Part shown: positions 20,301-28,800 of the stretch, one piece after another
How positions within the stretch are numbered: position 1 is the stretch's first letter
Layout of the letters: each line of letters starts with the position of its first letter
NCBI RefSeq assembly: GCF_007859955.1
Contig: NZ_SJPR01000002.1
Location: 110,353 to 174,352, forward strand
Source: Botrimarina colliarenosi
GTDB taxonomy: Bacteria; Planctomycetota; Planctomycetia; Pirellulales; Lacipirellulaceae
Length of the DNA stretch: 64,000 nt
Direction of reading: 5' to 3'
Notes under the pieces: generated by a model
Told to the model about the DNA's origin: nothing
The model's input: the letters and a program-made list of their open reading frames with translations, nothing else
Databases searched by the model: none
Position numbers and translations under genes: made by a program

Positions 20301-20376
20301 CGATCGGGCCCTCAGCGAGATGGAACGCCAAGAGATGCAGGCCTATTTGCACAACCGGTTCCTGTCGCCCTCCTAG
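14398..20376 (+). CDS. Giant multidomain surface protein with LEPR motif, LamG-like, cadherin-like, sGDH-like and PKD modules
   Basis: A 1992-residue secreted protein from ATG 14398; the frame opens upstream but only over noncoding DNA and the DUF6473 gene. Near residue 46 it has FEPLELRAMLAGD, the planctomycete LEPR-type export motif. Modules in order: LamG-like (about 68-312), two cadherin-like repeats (315-408, 408-504), a soluble-glucose/sorbosone-dehydrogenase-like propeller (510-898, with HYGGGLDFGPDGKLWL), two PKD domains (901-992, 996-1090), a second LamG-like domain (1095-1322), a third cadherin-like repeat (1325-1421), an unassigned region (1425-1764) and a third LamG-like domain (1775-1991). 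There is no dockerin or PEP-CTERM end. It probably binds or oxidises polysaccharide at the cell surface; activity is inferred only. Confidence 0.82.
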   Translation: MVKERSPSKRPSFYPSVSEWFKSRLIPSGSLEAAPRRRGRDSGRLSFEPLELRAMLAGDAPFLPVFQLETVTGVVSDPTSGHVSLWQDLSGNSNDLIGTGESQPTLGSVLTPTGQPAVQFDGLDDRLIRALDDGPITGLPESNDARTLFLVAQFHDADAAGGASYGRFGNYKAFGAGVDGPGATEGDISLQVWGQGNDLVSAESAYGAAGTNGWVVISVVHNNDGANPADNGYLYVDGQLVESWDQQLDTKLNVTTLLHGKAKSRIVLGEEIRELGHIQMDVAAWLVYDDALDPTQRGQVEDYLTNVYLHPLDQPPVTADDSYSIANGAMLSLNVLVNDTDIEGSIDPTTVQIVDAPTHATVSINPTTGVISYSHNGGGQPDSFTYTVRDVAGNLSNPATVAISISGMDQPPVAIDDRIRLDDGATIAISPLVNDGDADGTIDVSTVTVTKSPTHAALFSYDAQTGSFTYQHDGSGLPDSFEYQVRDNSGVLSNVAAVSVAVNSHPLSLAGFAENTVFTGSQGVFLPVAIDFLPDGRLLILQKDGVILIADPNSRTKSVYATLTNINIDGERGLLEIAVDPDFDPDSPGEDHIYLYYTPSSPQRARIARFTHQENAGGLTSTLDTASEFVVWQDTDGYIACCHYGGGLDFGPDGKLWLTSSDKFTAPNPGEGGSNTNLPQDLTKAGGKIIRVNPDGTAPDGTDGWPANPFVDPADDDPDLPGNQQYHDFIWAYGLRNPFRASWDLETGRFFMGEVGGNVQSFSYEDVHVATLDDAGANFGWPNYEGPGLLAYGEPAVHSTPIYSYAHNNAGASLTGGEVYRGSQFPAEWQGVYFFGDFTRDTIRYLTFDSVGNVTGDFDFKPTTQIPGDADQIVSITVAPDGALYYALIDGRIRRTTYTGGNSAPSIGSASADVLAGPSPLTVTFSASVSDPNGDPLTYVWQFGDGQSATGAVVSGRADIVHTFTSDAIFTASLEVTDGLSTVYSAPITIRVGQDNVPPVIETFTAAPTFGTSPLDVTFAASFSDLEGDDLTYEILYGDGQTSGVLPVPENGQVSLTRTYSEDGSFNARVRVSDGVETVTSATAPISVGQTQLPPVTQGLVVLLESDIKLSVSQGDIVAAWLDGSGSGNNLDAFGDPRLVFNATPGGQPAIVFDGDGDKLERLATEQLNNLPGGSSDRTIFTVVQYVDMQGVTAGVVYGRDGANRAFGLTANGSGNLTVQGYGLANDFVSGTAGVGAGWLTQSVVVSGGTASQYKDGALLGTFNHTYNTVLTANDSRIVIGEEIGGLGYSQMAIGAMLVYDRALTPSERAAVEGYLNAKYFIGNSPPVARNDSGLVATGAAVSIDLLANDSDSDGVLNPSTVQVVTAPAHGTVTVDPLTGIATYQHDGGSAVNDTFTYRVNDEVGIPSGTATVSITIVPGTQTAENQAVVRWHGDYYQYLWNSAYPGGAPKEILENRWLRGGPAAGSQLSQQDLDLDNDGSFDDSVVYFDFSLSEPLNPLSTTSKPGGNVYHDDMPSATFYGGLSASYYNYETDRVQQAFIENDGAGGALDDVGYPSPYTGPEYAGLQAYVDQVQNDDGRYKKTHVGPQEDFAINLYRPDLPHPLDPSDNPSDNLVTFAAAFLWKKEDFLAGGASQRVSLDGDSSFSFESTRWWDNVGEARWILQDQTGQLYISEYFVSGQQDNWGHTNEFVNPLGSRWAEYNVAGSDLAFDSNAASWIDPVAAGLFSDIQAVGVFIAQPTPSNQLTKFSLDEITFNAVVGEAAETTGEVPVTSGLVVDLNAGAGVVTGSSGGVTGWLDSSGNGNDLQSAVGEGELVSGATPSGLDAIHLDAGEGLFRDGSVDALNGAPLGAADRTLFFVVQYTGATSFGGLSYGSATDGFGLGVTSAGSQALLAGSNVITTGAPGVTAGWLIQSVVVSQNGYKLYSDGVLIEQGVELLNTSAEQLAIGASLDGVGGAGLDVASALVFDRALSEMERQEMQAYLHNRFLSPS

Positions 20377-20546
20377 CCGTTAGGCGGACGGGCGCCAGCA
20401 ATACAGGGTGAAATCACCCCATTACCCCCGATTCATTGACATTTGCCTGTCGGACCAAGAGAATACGCCAGTCGTACTGCGGTCAGGAACAGGCTGCGGT
20501 AGCGCCACATGCTCGTCGACTTGCTCATACACCTGGAGATGTTCTC

Positions 20547-21245
20547 ATGGGACGGATGTCCATCGGCGGATCTTTTCTAGCGGCTTTGGTGGCACTCGGC
20601 TCGGCCGCGCAGGGCGAGATGATCGAGGCCCGAATCACGACCGGAATCGACCCCGGTCAGTTCTTTTCCGCGGCGTCGGGTTTCGTTAACGGCGCTTCGA
20701 CACACACCAACACGATTTCGTTCTCCGATGGGTTGGTGCAAGCCGACTTCACATTGACGGCCGCGGCGTTCGGCCCCGGCGGCGTTCCGGCGAGCCTCAA
20801 CGTTGCAAACGCGGCGGGCGTGAACACCCTCGGGGTTAGCGGCAACAGCCAGGTCGAAACGGGTGAATCAATCAAGTTTACTTACGACTCGGTGACCTAC
20901 ACCATCGTCGGCGTTCCGCCAGCGGGCTTAACGGTCGATCCATCGACGTTCACCGCGTCGGTCAGTTCGATCGCCTTGGCCGCCTTTGAAGTTGGGACCG
21001 ACACGTTCACCTACATGGGCATCGGCTCAGGTGGAGCCACAGGGGACGACACCGGCGTGCTCACCCTGAGTCCCACGGTGATTACGCCTGGTGACATGTC
21101 GACGATCACCGGCGACAGCGGCTCCTTCCGAGTGCTCTACCTCAGCAACAGTGTCGGTTACGGCTTGCGTCCGGTTCCCGAACCGACGACCGCCGCCTTG
21201 GCGACGCTTGTCACGTTCGGGCTGATTGGTTGCCGCCGCCGCTAG
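20547..21245 (+). CDS. Small secreted PEP-CTERM protein
   Basis: A 232-residue protein from ATG 20547. It has a signal peptide (about 1-24, ending SAAQG), a Thr/Ser/Gly-rich beta-type body, and the anchor VPEPTTAALATLVTFGLIGC followed by arginines at the C terminus. The anchor is the PEP-CTERM form processed by an exosortase, which in many bacteria is linked to exopolysaccharide loci like the one next door. The body resembles no enzyme I know. A strong rho-independent terminator follows at 21301-21334. Confidence 0.72.
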   Translation: MGRMSIGGSFLAALVALGSAAQGEMIEARITTGIDPGQFFSAASGFVNGASTHTNTISFSDGLVQADFTLTAAAFGPGGVPASLNVANAAGVNTLGVSGNSQVETGESIKFTYDSVTYTIVGVPPAGLTVDPSTFTASVSSIALAAFEVGTDTFTYMGIGSGGATGDDTGVLTLSPTVITPGDMSTITGDSGSFRVLYLSNSVGYGLRPVPEPTTAALATLVTFGLIGCRRR

Positions 21246-21300
21246 AGCGACGCGACGCCGTCAAGAACACGATCGCGGCAGCAAGACAATCGTGCATGAG

Positions 21301-21334
21301 AGGGCCGGCCTTGAGAGGCCGGCCCTTCGTTTTT
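21301..21334 (+). terminator. Rho-independent terminator
   Basis: A perfect 10-bp stem, AGGGCCGGCC and GGCCGGCCCT, around a six-base loop, is followed by TCG and five T. It ends transcription of the PEP-CTERM gene at 20547. It abuts the stop codon of the oppositely oriented GloVer gene and could also slow transcription from that side, though no T tract follows in that direction. Confidence 0.85.
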
Positions 21335-22737
21335 CACGCGCGGCGGCGTTCTAGGGCCCCGACGAGGCCCACCTGTAGCAAGACGATCGCCAGGGGTTCG
21401 GGCACGGCGATCGTCGTTCCGACCGACTGGCCGTAGTTGGCGGTCCAGACCGTGTAATCGCCTGCATCGACGGCCCCGCTGAAATCGCCGTCGGCCCTCA
21501 AGTCACGTGACGAGTTCAACGTGTCACGCCAGACGGTGTAGTCAGCGGCGTCCACGGCGCCGTCTCCGTTGTAGTCGCCACGCAGGGCGCCGGGGACGAG
21601 CGAGAAAACGACGCCGGCATTGGCGCCCCCTCCTGTCGATGTGACGCCGTAGAGCCGATCGCCGTCGTAGCTCAATCCCGCGCCGGGGGTGCTGCCATCG
21701 ACGCCACTGAAAGCGTGTTCGATTCGGCGCTGCGATCCGTCCTCGTTGATCGAGAACACGACGCCGCTGTCAGACGGGCCGCCTGACTGGGCCACACCGT
21801 AGAGGCGGCCATCGACCACCGTGAGCGACCCCTGGGGCGTGGCTCCGTCCTCGGCGCCGCCAGAGAAATCGTAGATCCGCTCGTACCCCTCGCCGTCGAG
21901 GCCGAAACGGAAGACAGCGCCGAGCCCGTCGGCGCCCCCTTCTTGCGTCACGCCATAAAGCCAGCCGTTGTGATTCAGGAGGGACCCCACCGGGGTCTGG
22001 GCGTCGTCACTGAATCCAAAGCCATGCATGACTGAAAACGCCGGGGTCGCGCCGTTGAGCGTCAGGCGATAGAGAATTCCTCCCTCGAACGCGCCGCCGA
22101 AAGAGGCGACCCCCCAGAGGGCGTCATCAACCAGCGTCGGGGCGGCGGCGAGCTCTTCTCCCTCGGAGCCGTTGCCCGCCAAGGAGTGCAGGAGGGTGAA
22201 GCCAGAGCCGTCCGGCGCAATCGAATAGAGCGCGCCCTCGGTCTGGGTCGAACCAAAGAGTGCCGATCCGAATAGGGCGCCACCTGACGAGACGAGGCTG
22301 CCCACAGGGGCCACCGCCGGTGCGACATCCATGTCAAACTCGTGGACGAGCGAATAGCCGGCGCCGTTCAGACCAATCCGATATATCACCCCGTCGAACG
22401 CGGCGCCGCCGAACTGGGTGGTCCCATAGAGTTGTGAGCCAACCACGGTGGGCGATCCGGCGGGAAGGCTCCCTTGCCCAAGCGGGTCGCTAACCGCGTC
22501 AAAATCGTGGAGCTTCGTAAACAAGCCGCCGCTCAGATCAAGGCGAAAAAGGACCCCTGTCCCGGAGTTGCCCCCCTCGGACGTGACCCCATAGAGGACG
22601 CCGGAATCGAGCACGGGGACATCAAGGGGGGCGCGGCCGCCAAGCGTTCCGTCAAACTCATGGAACAGGGTCACCGCTCCAAACGCCGACGCCGAGACGG
22701 CGAGCCATGCCGCGATGAAGCAACGAAGTCGGATCAT
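21334..22737 (-). CDS. GloVer-repeat secreted protein with dockerin-like and PEP-CTERM end
   Basis: A 467-residue protein. After a signal peptide (about 1-20) come roughly seven repeats of the form GSPTVVGSQLYGTTQFGG...GVIYRI, the choice-anchored GloVer repeat (TIGR03803 type), which builds a beta-propeller-like array. Near residues 385-440 there are two calcium-loop repeats (RGDYNGDGAVDAADYTVWRD and a second DGDFSGAVDAGDYTVW), as in type I dockerins, and the chain ends VPEPLAIVLLQVGLVGAL plus arginines. It is expected to be displayed on the cell surface. The propeller may bind a ligand, but there is no catalytic signature. It converges with the PEP-CTERM gene at 20547. Confidence 0.82.
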   Translation of the reverse strand: MIRLRCFIAAWLAVSASAFGAVTLFHEFDGTLGGRAPLDVPVLDSGVLYGVTSEGGNSGTGVLFRLDLSGGLFTKLHDFDAVSDPLGQGSLPAGSPTVVGSQLYGTTQFGGAAFDGVIYRIGLNGAGYSLVHEFDMDVAPAVAPVGSLVSSGGALFGSALFGSTQTEGALYSIAPDGSGFTLLHSLAGNGSEGEELAAAPTLVDDALWGVASFGGAFEGGILYRLTLNGATPAFSVMHGFGFSDDAQTPVGSLLNHNGWLYGVTQEGGADGLGAVFRFGLDGEGYERIYDFSGGAEDGATPQGSLTVVDGRLYGVAQSGGPSDSGVVFSINEDGSQRRIEHAFSGVDGSTPGAGLSYDGDRLYGVTSTGGGANAGVVFSLVPGALRGDYNGDGAVDAADYTVWRDTLNSSRDLRADGDFSGAVDAGDYTVWTANYGQSVGTTIAVPEPLAIVLLQVGLVGALERRRA

Positions 22738-23017
22738 CGTCTAAGGAGTTTACCTTCGGCCGGCGCTGTACCGATCGAGTCGCTGTGACAAGCGACGTCA
22801 CGACCCAAGAAACAGCCCCTTCGCATGGAGGACACAGCCTCTTCAGACTAGCCGGACCGTCGCTCGGGGGCAACGAAAAGTCGAGGACAACGCCCCCATG
22901 TTGCGCCTTATGCGGATCGGGTTTGAGCCCCGTTCTTACGACCCGCGTCGGGGCGTTGTAGCCAGAGGGGGTGAGACCCAAAGCAAACTGCCGGTGCGGT
23001 TGACCGCTCCGCCGGTG

Positions 23018-23461
23018 TTACCGCGGAGGCTGCCGCCGCGAATCCCAACGAAAGAAGTAGTGCGAGGTGTCGCGGTAGACGCTATTGGGCGCGGCTTGAC
23101 GATACCACGCCGACTGTCCCGTGGGTCTCGGCTCGTCGTCGGCGCGAGCCGATCGGAGCGAATCGATCTCGCTCGCTTGTAGCGACAAGACCTCCGCCTG
23201 TCCCTGCGTGATCGCAGCCTGGCGTTGCTGGGGGCGGATGACGCCATAGTAGCTCGAGACCAAACCGGCCGAGTCGTTGGTCAGCGCCAAGTAGCGGCTC
23301 GTCGTCGGGGTGGCAGGGACGTAGCGGGGGACAGTAGTCCGGCGTGACGAGGCCGGCCGCTGGGCTTCCACGATCCCCGGGATGAAGAGCCCGATGGCGA
23401 CTAGGGCCAAGGTGGGGGCGGCCAACGCCGGGGCGCCAACGCAGCGTCGAATGGCTTTCAC
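23018..23461 (-). CDS. Small secreted protein of unknown function
   Basis: A 147-residue protein from a GTG at 23461. The first 33 residues form a signal peptide (hydrophobic PALAAPTLALVAIGLFIPG, then VEA-Q). The mature part is rich in Arg, Ser and Thr, with repeated short motifs such as SSYYGVIRPQQRQAA, and has no cysteine. I recognise no family. It sits upstream of the Wza-like export gene but in the opposite direction. Codon use looks normal for the region, and the long hydrophobic leader supports a real gene, though the evidence is modest. Confidence 0.5.
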   Translation of the reverse strand: MKAIRRCVGAPALAAPTLALVAIGLFIPGIVEAQRPASSRRTTVPRYVPATPTTSRYLALTNDSAGLVSSYYGVIRPQQRQAAITQGQAEVLSLQASEIDSLRSARADDEPRPTGQSAWYRQAAPNSVYRDTSHYFFRWDSRRQPPR

Positions 23462-23861
23462 GCGAGGCTCCCTGCTATCGAGTTACGGGGCAGACGACAC
23501 GGTGTTAAAGGGCGCCGTTTGCACCGATTGGCCGGTCGAGGCGGCGCCGGCACCCTCTCCGATTATACCGTCCGGCGGGGCGCGCCGCGGGGCGGGTTCC
23601 ACCGCCTGAACCGAATGATCGGCTGCGAAGCCTACCGGACTCGCCCCGGGTCGATCGATTCCCCCGCTTCACGCTTCCGGTTCTGCCGGCGGTGAGGGTT
23701 CTTCGGCTTGTGCCGCAGCGGACATTAGAAATTGCTCGTGCGGAGTGTAGTCCTTCTAAGAGCTGCCGGGTTGGCGCCGATACTCCGCTAAGAAGCGATT
23801 GTGCTCCCGCTACGATCAGCACATTCGAAGTACGCCTCTGCCTTGGGTGACGTCTATCACC
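23462..23861. other. Divergent intergenic region without recognised gene
   Basis: These 400 bases separate the small leftward secreted protein from the rightward Wza-like gene and should carry both promoters. The left half is extremely GC-rich. I find no convincing open frame with a ribosome site, no terminator and no clear repeat. Confidence 0.5.
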
Positions 23862-24950
23862 ATGACATCGATACGAACGAAAGCCTTGTGCCTCGCCTTG
23901 CTGTTGCCCCTTGGGTCAACAGGATGTCAGTACAAGAAACCTTTCTCGGCCGACCCGGGGCCGGCGATCGCCTATCGACTGCCGCCGCGCGAGCTGCGGA
24001 AGACTTCGCTTCCGCCGTACATCATCGAGCCACCCGATGTGCTGACGATCGATGCGGTCAGCCTCGTGCCCGTAAGTCCGTACTTGCTCCGTCCGCTCGA
24101 CGTCGTGCAAGTCAGCGCCACCGGCTTGCCCGAGGAGTTGCCCCTCCCCGGCGACGGTCGGTTTCAGGTCGGCATGGACGGGACACTCGTTCTTGGCGGC
24201 GGGTACGACATGGTGACGCAGGGTGACGCCCGCGTTTACTCTCCGCTGCATGTTGCGGGGATGCCCCTTCCCGCGGTGCGTGACGCCGTGCAGAAGCGGC
24301 TTGAGCAGATCGCTCGCAAGCCGGACGTTTGGATGACGCTCGCTCAGATCGCGCCACAACAGGGCGTCGCTGGAGAGCACCTCGTCGCCCCGGACGGCAC
24401 GATCAATCTTGGCGCCTACGGACAGGTCCGCGTCGTCGGGCTTACCCTCAGCGAGGCGAAGGCGGCGGTCGAGTCGCAATTATCGACACGCTTCGAGCGT
24501 CCCGAAGTCGCCATCGATGTCTACGGGTACAACAGTAAGGTTTATTACGTCGTGACCCAGGGCGCAGGACTCGGCGACCAGATCGTCCCGTTCCCGGTCA
24601 CCGGCAACGAGACGGCGCTCGACGCGATCAGCCAAGTGCAGGGATTGACCGGTAGCTCGTCGACACGGATGTGGATTGCCCGCCCCGGCAAAAACTCGTG
24701 CGGCGGCGACCAGATCCTGCCCGTCGACTGGCTCAGTATTACGCAACGCGGCGACACCACGACAAACTACCAGTTGTTGCCCGGCGATCGCATGTTCATC
24801 GCGGAAGACAAACTGGTGGCTTTCGACACCGGTATTGCGAAGCTGATCTCGCCGGTTGAACGCGTCCTCGGTGTGACGCTGCTTGGCACCCAGACGGCCA
24901 AGCAGATCCGATTCTTCAACAACCCGAACGCTCGGTCGGGCGGATTCTAA
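23862..24950 (+). CDS. Polysaccharide export lipoprotein, Wza-like
   Basis: A 362-residue protein from ATG 23862; the frame is open further upstream but without a signal peptide. The N terminus is a lipoprotein signal with the modified cysteine at about 22 (LGSTGC). A polysaccharide export domain follows (IIEPPDVLTIDAV, LRPLDVVQVSA, about 45-240), then SLBB-like repeats to the end. Wza-type proteins form the outer-membrane channel for capsule or exopolysaccharide. Its natural partner here is the Wzz-like protein at 5032. The downstream lipoprotein gene begins 96 bases after the stop, on the same strand. Confidence 0.85.
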   Translation: MTSIRTKALCLALLLPLGSTGCQYKKPFSADPGPAIAYRLPPRELRKTSLPPYIIEPPDVLTIDAVSLVPVSPYLLRPLDVVQVSATGLPEELPLPGDGRFQVGMDGTLVLGGGYDMVTQGDARVYSPLHVAGMPLPAVRDAVQKRLEQIARKPDVWMTLAQIAPQQGVAGEHLVAPDGTINLGAYGQVRVVGLTLSEAKAAVESQLSTRFERPEVAIDVYGYNSKVYYVVTQGAGLGDQIVPFPVTGNETALDAISQVQGLTGSSSTRMWIARPGKNSCGGDQILPVDWLSITQRGDTTTNYQLLPGDRMFIAEDKLVAFDTGIAKLISPVERVLGVTLLGTQTAKQIRFFNNPNARSGGF

Positions 24951-25046
24951 CCGCTCGGCAAAGCCCGGCGCCCGCGCCGCTGCATTGTGGCTCCGCTTTA
25001 TTCTCCACCTAACCGCGATCTGGCACTTACAGGCATCGAGCGACGT

Positions 25047-25670
25047 ATGAACCGCTTTCATTCCGTCACGACTACCGTGCTCGCCATTTCGCTGACGGCG
25101 GTCACCGGCTGCAAGATGTGCAAGTCCAACACGTGCTGCCCGACAGACGCACGACGAATGGTGCTCTCGTGCGCCGGTGAGGAAGCCGTGCGTCAGGGGC
25201 CTTGCGGACCGGACGCATCGTACTATGGCTACCAGTCCACCTGCTGGGAGTCGTGGCCCAGCAATTGGGAAGAGCACGAGCGTCAGCGTTGCTACGAATG
25301 CCAAACCTGTGAGACCGAAGCGCATCTCGCCACACCGACACCGGCTGCGAACTACGAAGAGAGCGTGTTTGGGCCGACGACGTCTCCGCTGATCTTGCCG
25401 AGGAAGTCGGAGGCGCCTGTTGAGGCGCCGTCAATCGAGATGGTCATGCCGGCCCCGCAGGCGGCAATCAAGCAGCCGGCTAAGCCGAAGCAGCTTCCTC
25501 CCGTCGAAACGCGGATCTGCCCGCTCTTCGAGTCCCCGACACCAAGCCCGGCAGCGATGGTCGCCAAGACGCCGGAAGCCGGGTCGCAGCCTTCGTCTTC
25601 GAAGGCGGTTGCGATGAGCGAGTACTCCCTCATTCTTGAGGCCTTTAACCCGCCGGCGCCCGCGCGCTAG
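25047..25670 (+). CDS. Cysteine-rich lipoprotein of unknown function
   Basis: A 207-residue protein from ATG 25047. A lipoprotein signal ends in AVTGC (modified cysteine about 22), followed at once by a cluster KMCKSNTCCPTD. More cysteines lie near residues 50-90 (a CYECQTCET motif). The C-terminal half is Pro/Ala-rich and probably disordered. I know no family for it. Its position just after the Wza-like gene suggests an envelope role with the export channel. The cysteines could form disulfides or bind metal. Confidence 0.55.
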   Translation: MNRFHSVTTTVLAISLTAVTGCKMCKSNTCCPTDARRMVLSCAGEEAVRQGPCGPDASYYGYQSTCWESWPSNWEEHERQRCYECQTCETEAHLATPTPAANYEESVFGPTTSPLILPRKSEAPVEAPSIEMVMPAPQAAIKQPAKPKQLPPVETRICPLFESPTPSPAAMVAKTPEAGSQPSSSKAVAMSEYSLILEAFNPPAPAR

Positions 25671-25861
25671 CTTCCTGAGGCGAGTCGACGAGACTCTGTG
25701 CAGGAACCTCGCGGGTCACCACGGGCGATACGGTCGGAAATACCGCTGCAACCGGGCGGGCGGCTTGAATTCGCCCGGTCTCGATGGGGTCTGATATCAG
25801 GGGACCGTGGGCGGCGACATACGGTTGACGGGCGCCAAATTCCCCGTCCCGCCGGTCTCAC

Positions 25862-28800
25862 GTGTCGACAAAAGCTCTCACTATCAGGACGCCGTGTCCC
25901 GAAAACACCGGGGGCCGGGATCATCTTGCCGTAGGTGAGCCAAGCTATCGGCTGCTCCGGCAACTCGGAGTCGGGTCGTATGGAACGGCGTACCTCGGCG
26001 TTGATACCGAGAAGGGGGAGCCGCTCGAGGTCCGCCGGTTGTTTCCGACGCTTTCGGACCGACAGCGACAATCCCTCGAAACGCGGACCCGCTTAATCGG
26101 CATTCTACGCCACGGGTCAATCCGACGCGTGCGTTTGTTTGACGCGAGGGGCGCTGAGCCCGCGTTGGTCCTCGACCACGGCGGCGACCAAACGTTCGCT
26201 GACAGGGCGGGTGGCGAGAAGTGCGTTGCGACTCCGACTGAGATCCTCGGTCTGTTATTGGAGGTCGCCGACGCCGTCGCCGAGGCGCACCACTTCGGGC
26301 TAACTCACGGCGCCCTACGCAGCGACACGATTGGCGTCGTTGACGGCGCGCCCCGGCTCGAATTCACCGGCTTCGCCGTCGCCACAGAGGCCGCCGATGC
26401 TGAGCTGGGAACGCACGAGTCCAAAGCGGCAGACGCGTGCGCGTTCGCCGAGCTGATTGCCTGGGCGCTTGAGCGAGCTGGTGTCGAAGAGTTCTGCCGT
26501 GACGCGTCGCACCGCGAGGCGGCCCGGTTGCGGCAGCTAATCGCTCGTCAGTTGGCGCCGACCGGCGATCAGCCACCGATCGCTCTTTACGCAGAATGCC
26601 TGCGTTCGATCGTCGCTCCCGAAGGGGTCACCGAGGCTCGCCAGGCAGCCGAAAATACAGCTGAGATCCCTCGCGTCCCTGTTGATGTGCTCGATAGCGA
26701 CACGACGTCGGAGATGCCGCCGTCACTCGCTTCCTCCGACGGAACGCATGAAGTCGATCTCTCCAGGCCAGCGTCGCTGATAGTTGGCCGGAATCGTGAA
26801 CCCGTCGTGGGAGATCGACTCGGTCGCTTCCAGATTGAGCGTAAGCTCGGCGAGGGGGGGATGGGCGCCGTCTTTAAAGCGATTGACCTCGGCTCGGGCG
26901 AGCCAGTGGCAGTCAAAGTGCTTAGCCAATCCGCAATGCTACGCGGTAACGCCGTCCGGCGCTTCGCGAAAGAGGCCCGGCTCCTCGCGTCACTAAACAA
27001 CCCCCACATCACGAACCTAATCGAGGTCAGTGAGGAGGAGGGGCTGCATTTCATCGCCTTGGAGTACGTCGACGGCATCGATGTCGGACAGGTGCTGCGG
27101 AACCAGGGCCGACTCAAGGAGCGGGCCGCGCTCTCGATCGCTGCCGACGTGGCCCTTGCGCTGGTTGACGCCCATCGGCGGGAGATCGTTCATCGCGACA
27201 TTAAGCCCGAGAACATCCTGCTGGTCGGATGCAAAGGCGGGGACAAGATTGGCGACCCGCCTCCCCGCGCCAAGCTAGCCGACTTTGGCATCGCCCGGCA
27301 CATCGATCAGTCAGAGTCGCTCGCCGTCACGCAGGCGGGAGCTCTGCTCGGGACACCCAAGTACATGTCGCCGGAGCAGTGCCGGGGACGAGGAGACGTC
27401 GCGCCACAATCGGACGTTTATTCCTTGGGCGTCACGCTCTTCGAACTTCTGGCTGGCGAGGCGCCGTTTGTCGCCGATGACCCGATGGCGCTCGCCGGCA
27501 AGCACTGCTTCGACGCGCCCCCTGCGCTACGAAAGCTCGTCTCCGACCTGAGTGAGCCAACCGCCGAGCTGGTAGCCAAGTGCCTCGCGAAACGTCCGGA
27601 GGATCGTTTTGCCGACGCCGATGCTGTCTTAAAAGCGATCGATCGTTTGCTGCGTGGCGAGCCAACGCACGCGGCTCAACGGCCGCTTTTGCCGTCGCAC
27701 GACGCGTCACGTGTGATCGGATCGACAATGACTTGGCGGATGGAATCGTCCGCCGACTCCCTCTGGCCTTACGTTTCGAACACCGAGCGACTGAATCGCG
27801 CGATTGGGCTGCCGCCCGTCGAGTACCGCACCGTCAACGACCCCCAGCTAGGAGTACGCCGCTTCGCTACGATCCGGATCGCGGGGTTCGCGATGTCTTG
27901 GGAAGAGCACCCGTTCGAGTGGGTCGAGGGGCGCCGCATGAGCGTCTTCCGCGAGTTCTCGGGAGGACCCTTTCAGTGGTTCATCAGCACCGTCGAACTC
28001 GTCCCCGACGCCGAAAGCGGCTGTGAGCTGCGCCACACCATCAACATCCTGCCACGCAACGCCATCGGGAGATTGATTGCGCGCGTCGAGACAGGATCGA
28101 AGTGCCGTCGCTCGCTCGACAAAGTCTATCGCCGGATCGATGAGACCCTGGCCGCCCAGAAGTGTGGTGTTCTCAGCGACGCCTTCGAGGCGACGCCACG
28201 GCTTAAGAGGCGCCAGCAAGAACGATTGGTGATCGGCGAGCAGGCCCTGGTCACCGAGGGGGTTCCTCGCAGTTTGGCTGAGACGCTCGTCCGCTTCCTG
28301 CGCGAGGCGCCGGACCAAGAGGTCGCCAAGATCCGTCCGGTCCGACTTGCACGTCAACTTGGCGTCAATGAGGACGAACTCCTCGACACCTGCTTACGGT
28401 CGGTGTCGCAGGGGCTGCTCACCCTGCAGTGGGACCTACTCTGTCCGACTTGCCGCGTCGCGGCGGACGCCCAATCCTCGTTACGAGAAATCAAGTCCCA
28501 CACGCATTGTGAAGCGTGCGACCTTGACTTCAAGTCGGACGTCTCCGGAGCGATCGAATTGGTCTTCCGAGCCCATTCGGAAGTCCGCGACGTTTCCGTC
28601 GGCCTGTACTGTATCGGCGGGCCGTGGCACGCGCCGCACGTTGTGATGCAACTCCGCCTCGAGCCGGGCGAACGTGTCGAAACCGAGCTTGCTCTCACGC
28701 CGGGCGATTACGTGTTGCGGGGGCCGCGTCTGACGCAGGCCTATTCGATTCGGGTCGCATCCACGGGGGCGCCAAGCTGCCAAGAGTTTGTCCTCAAGGA

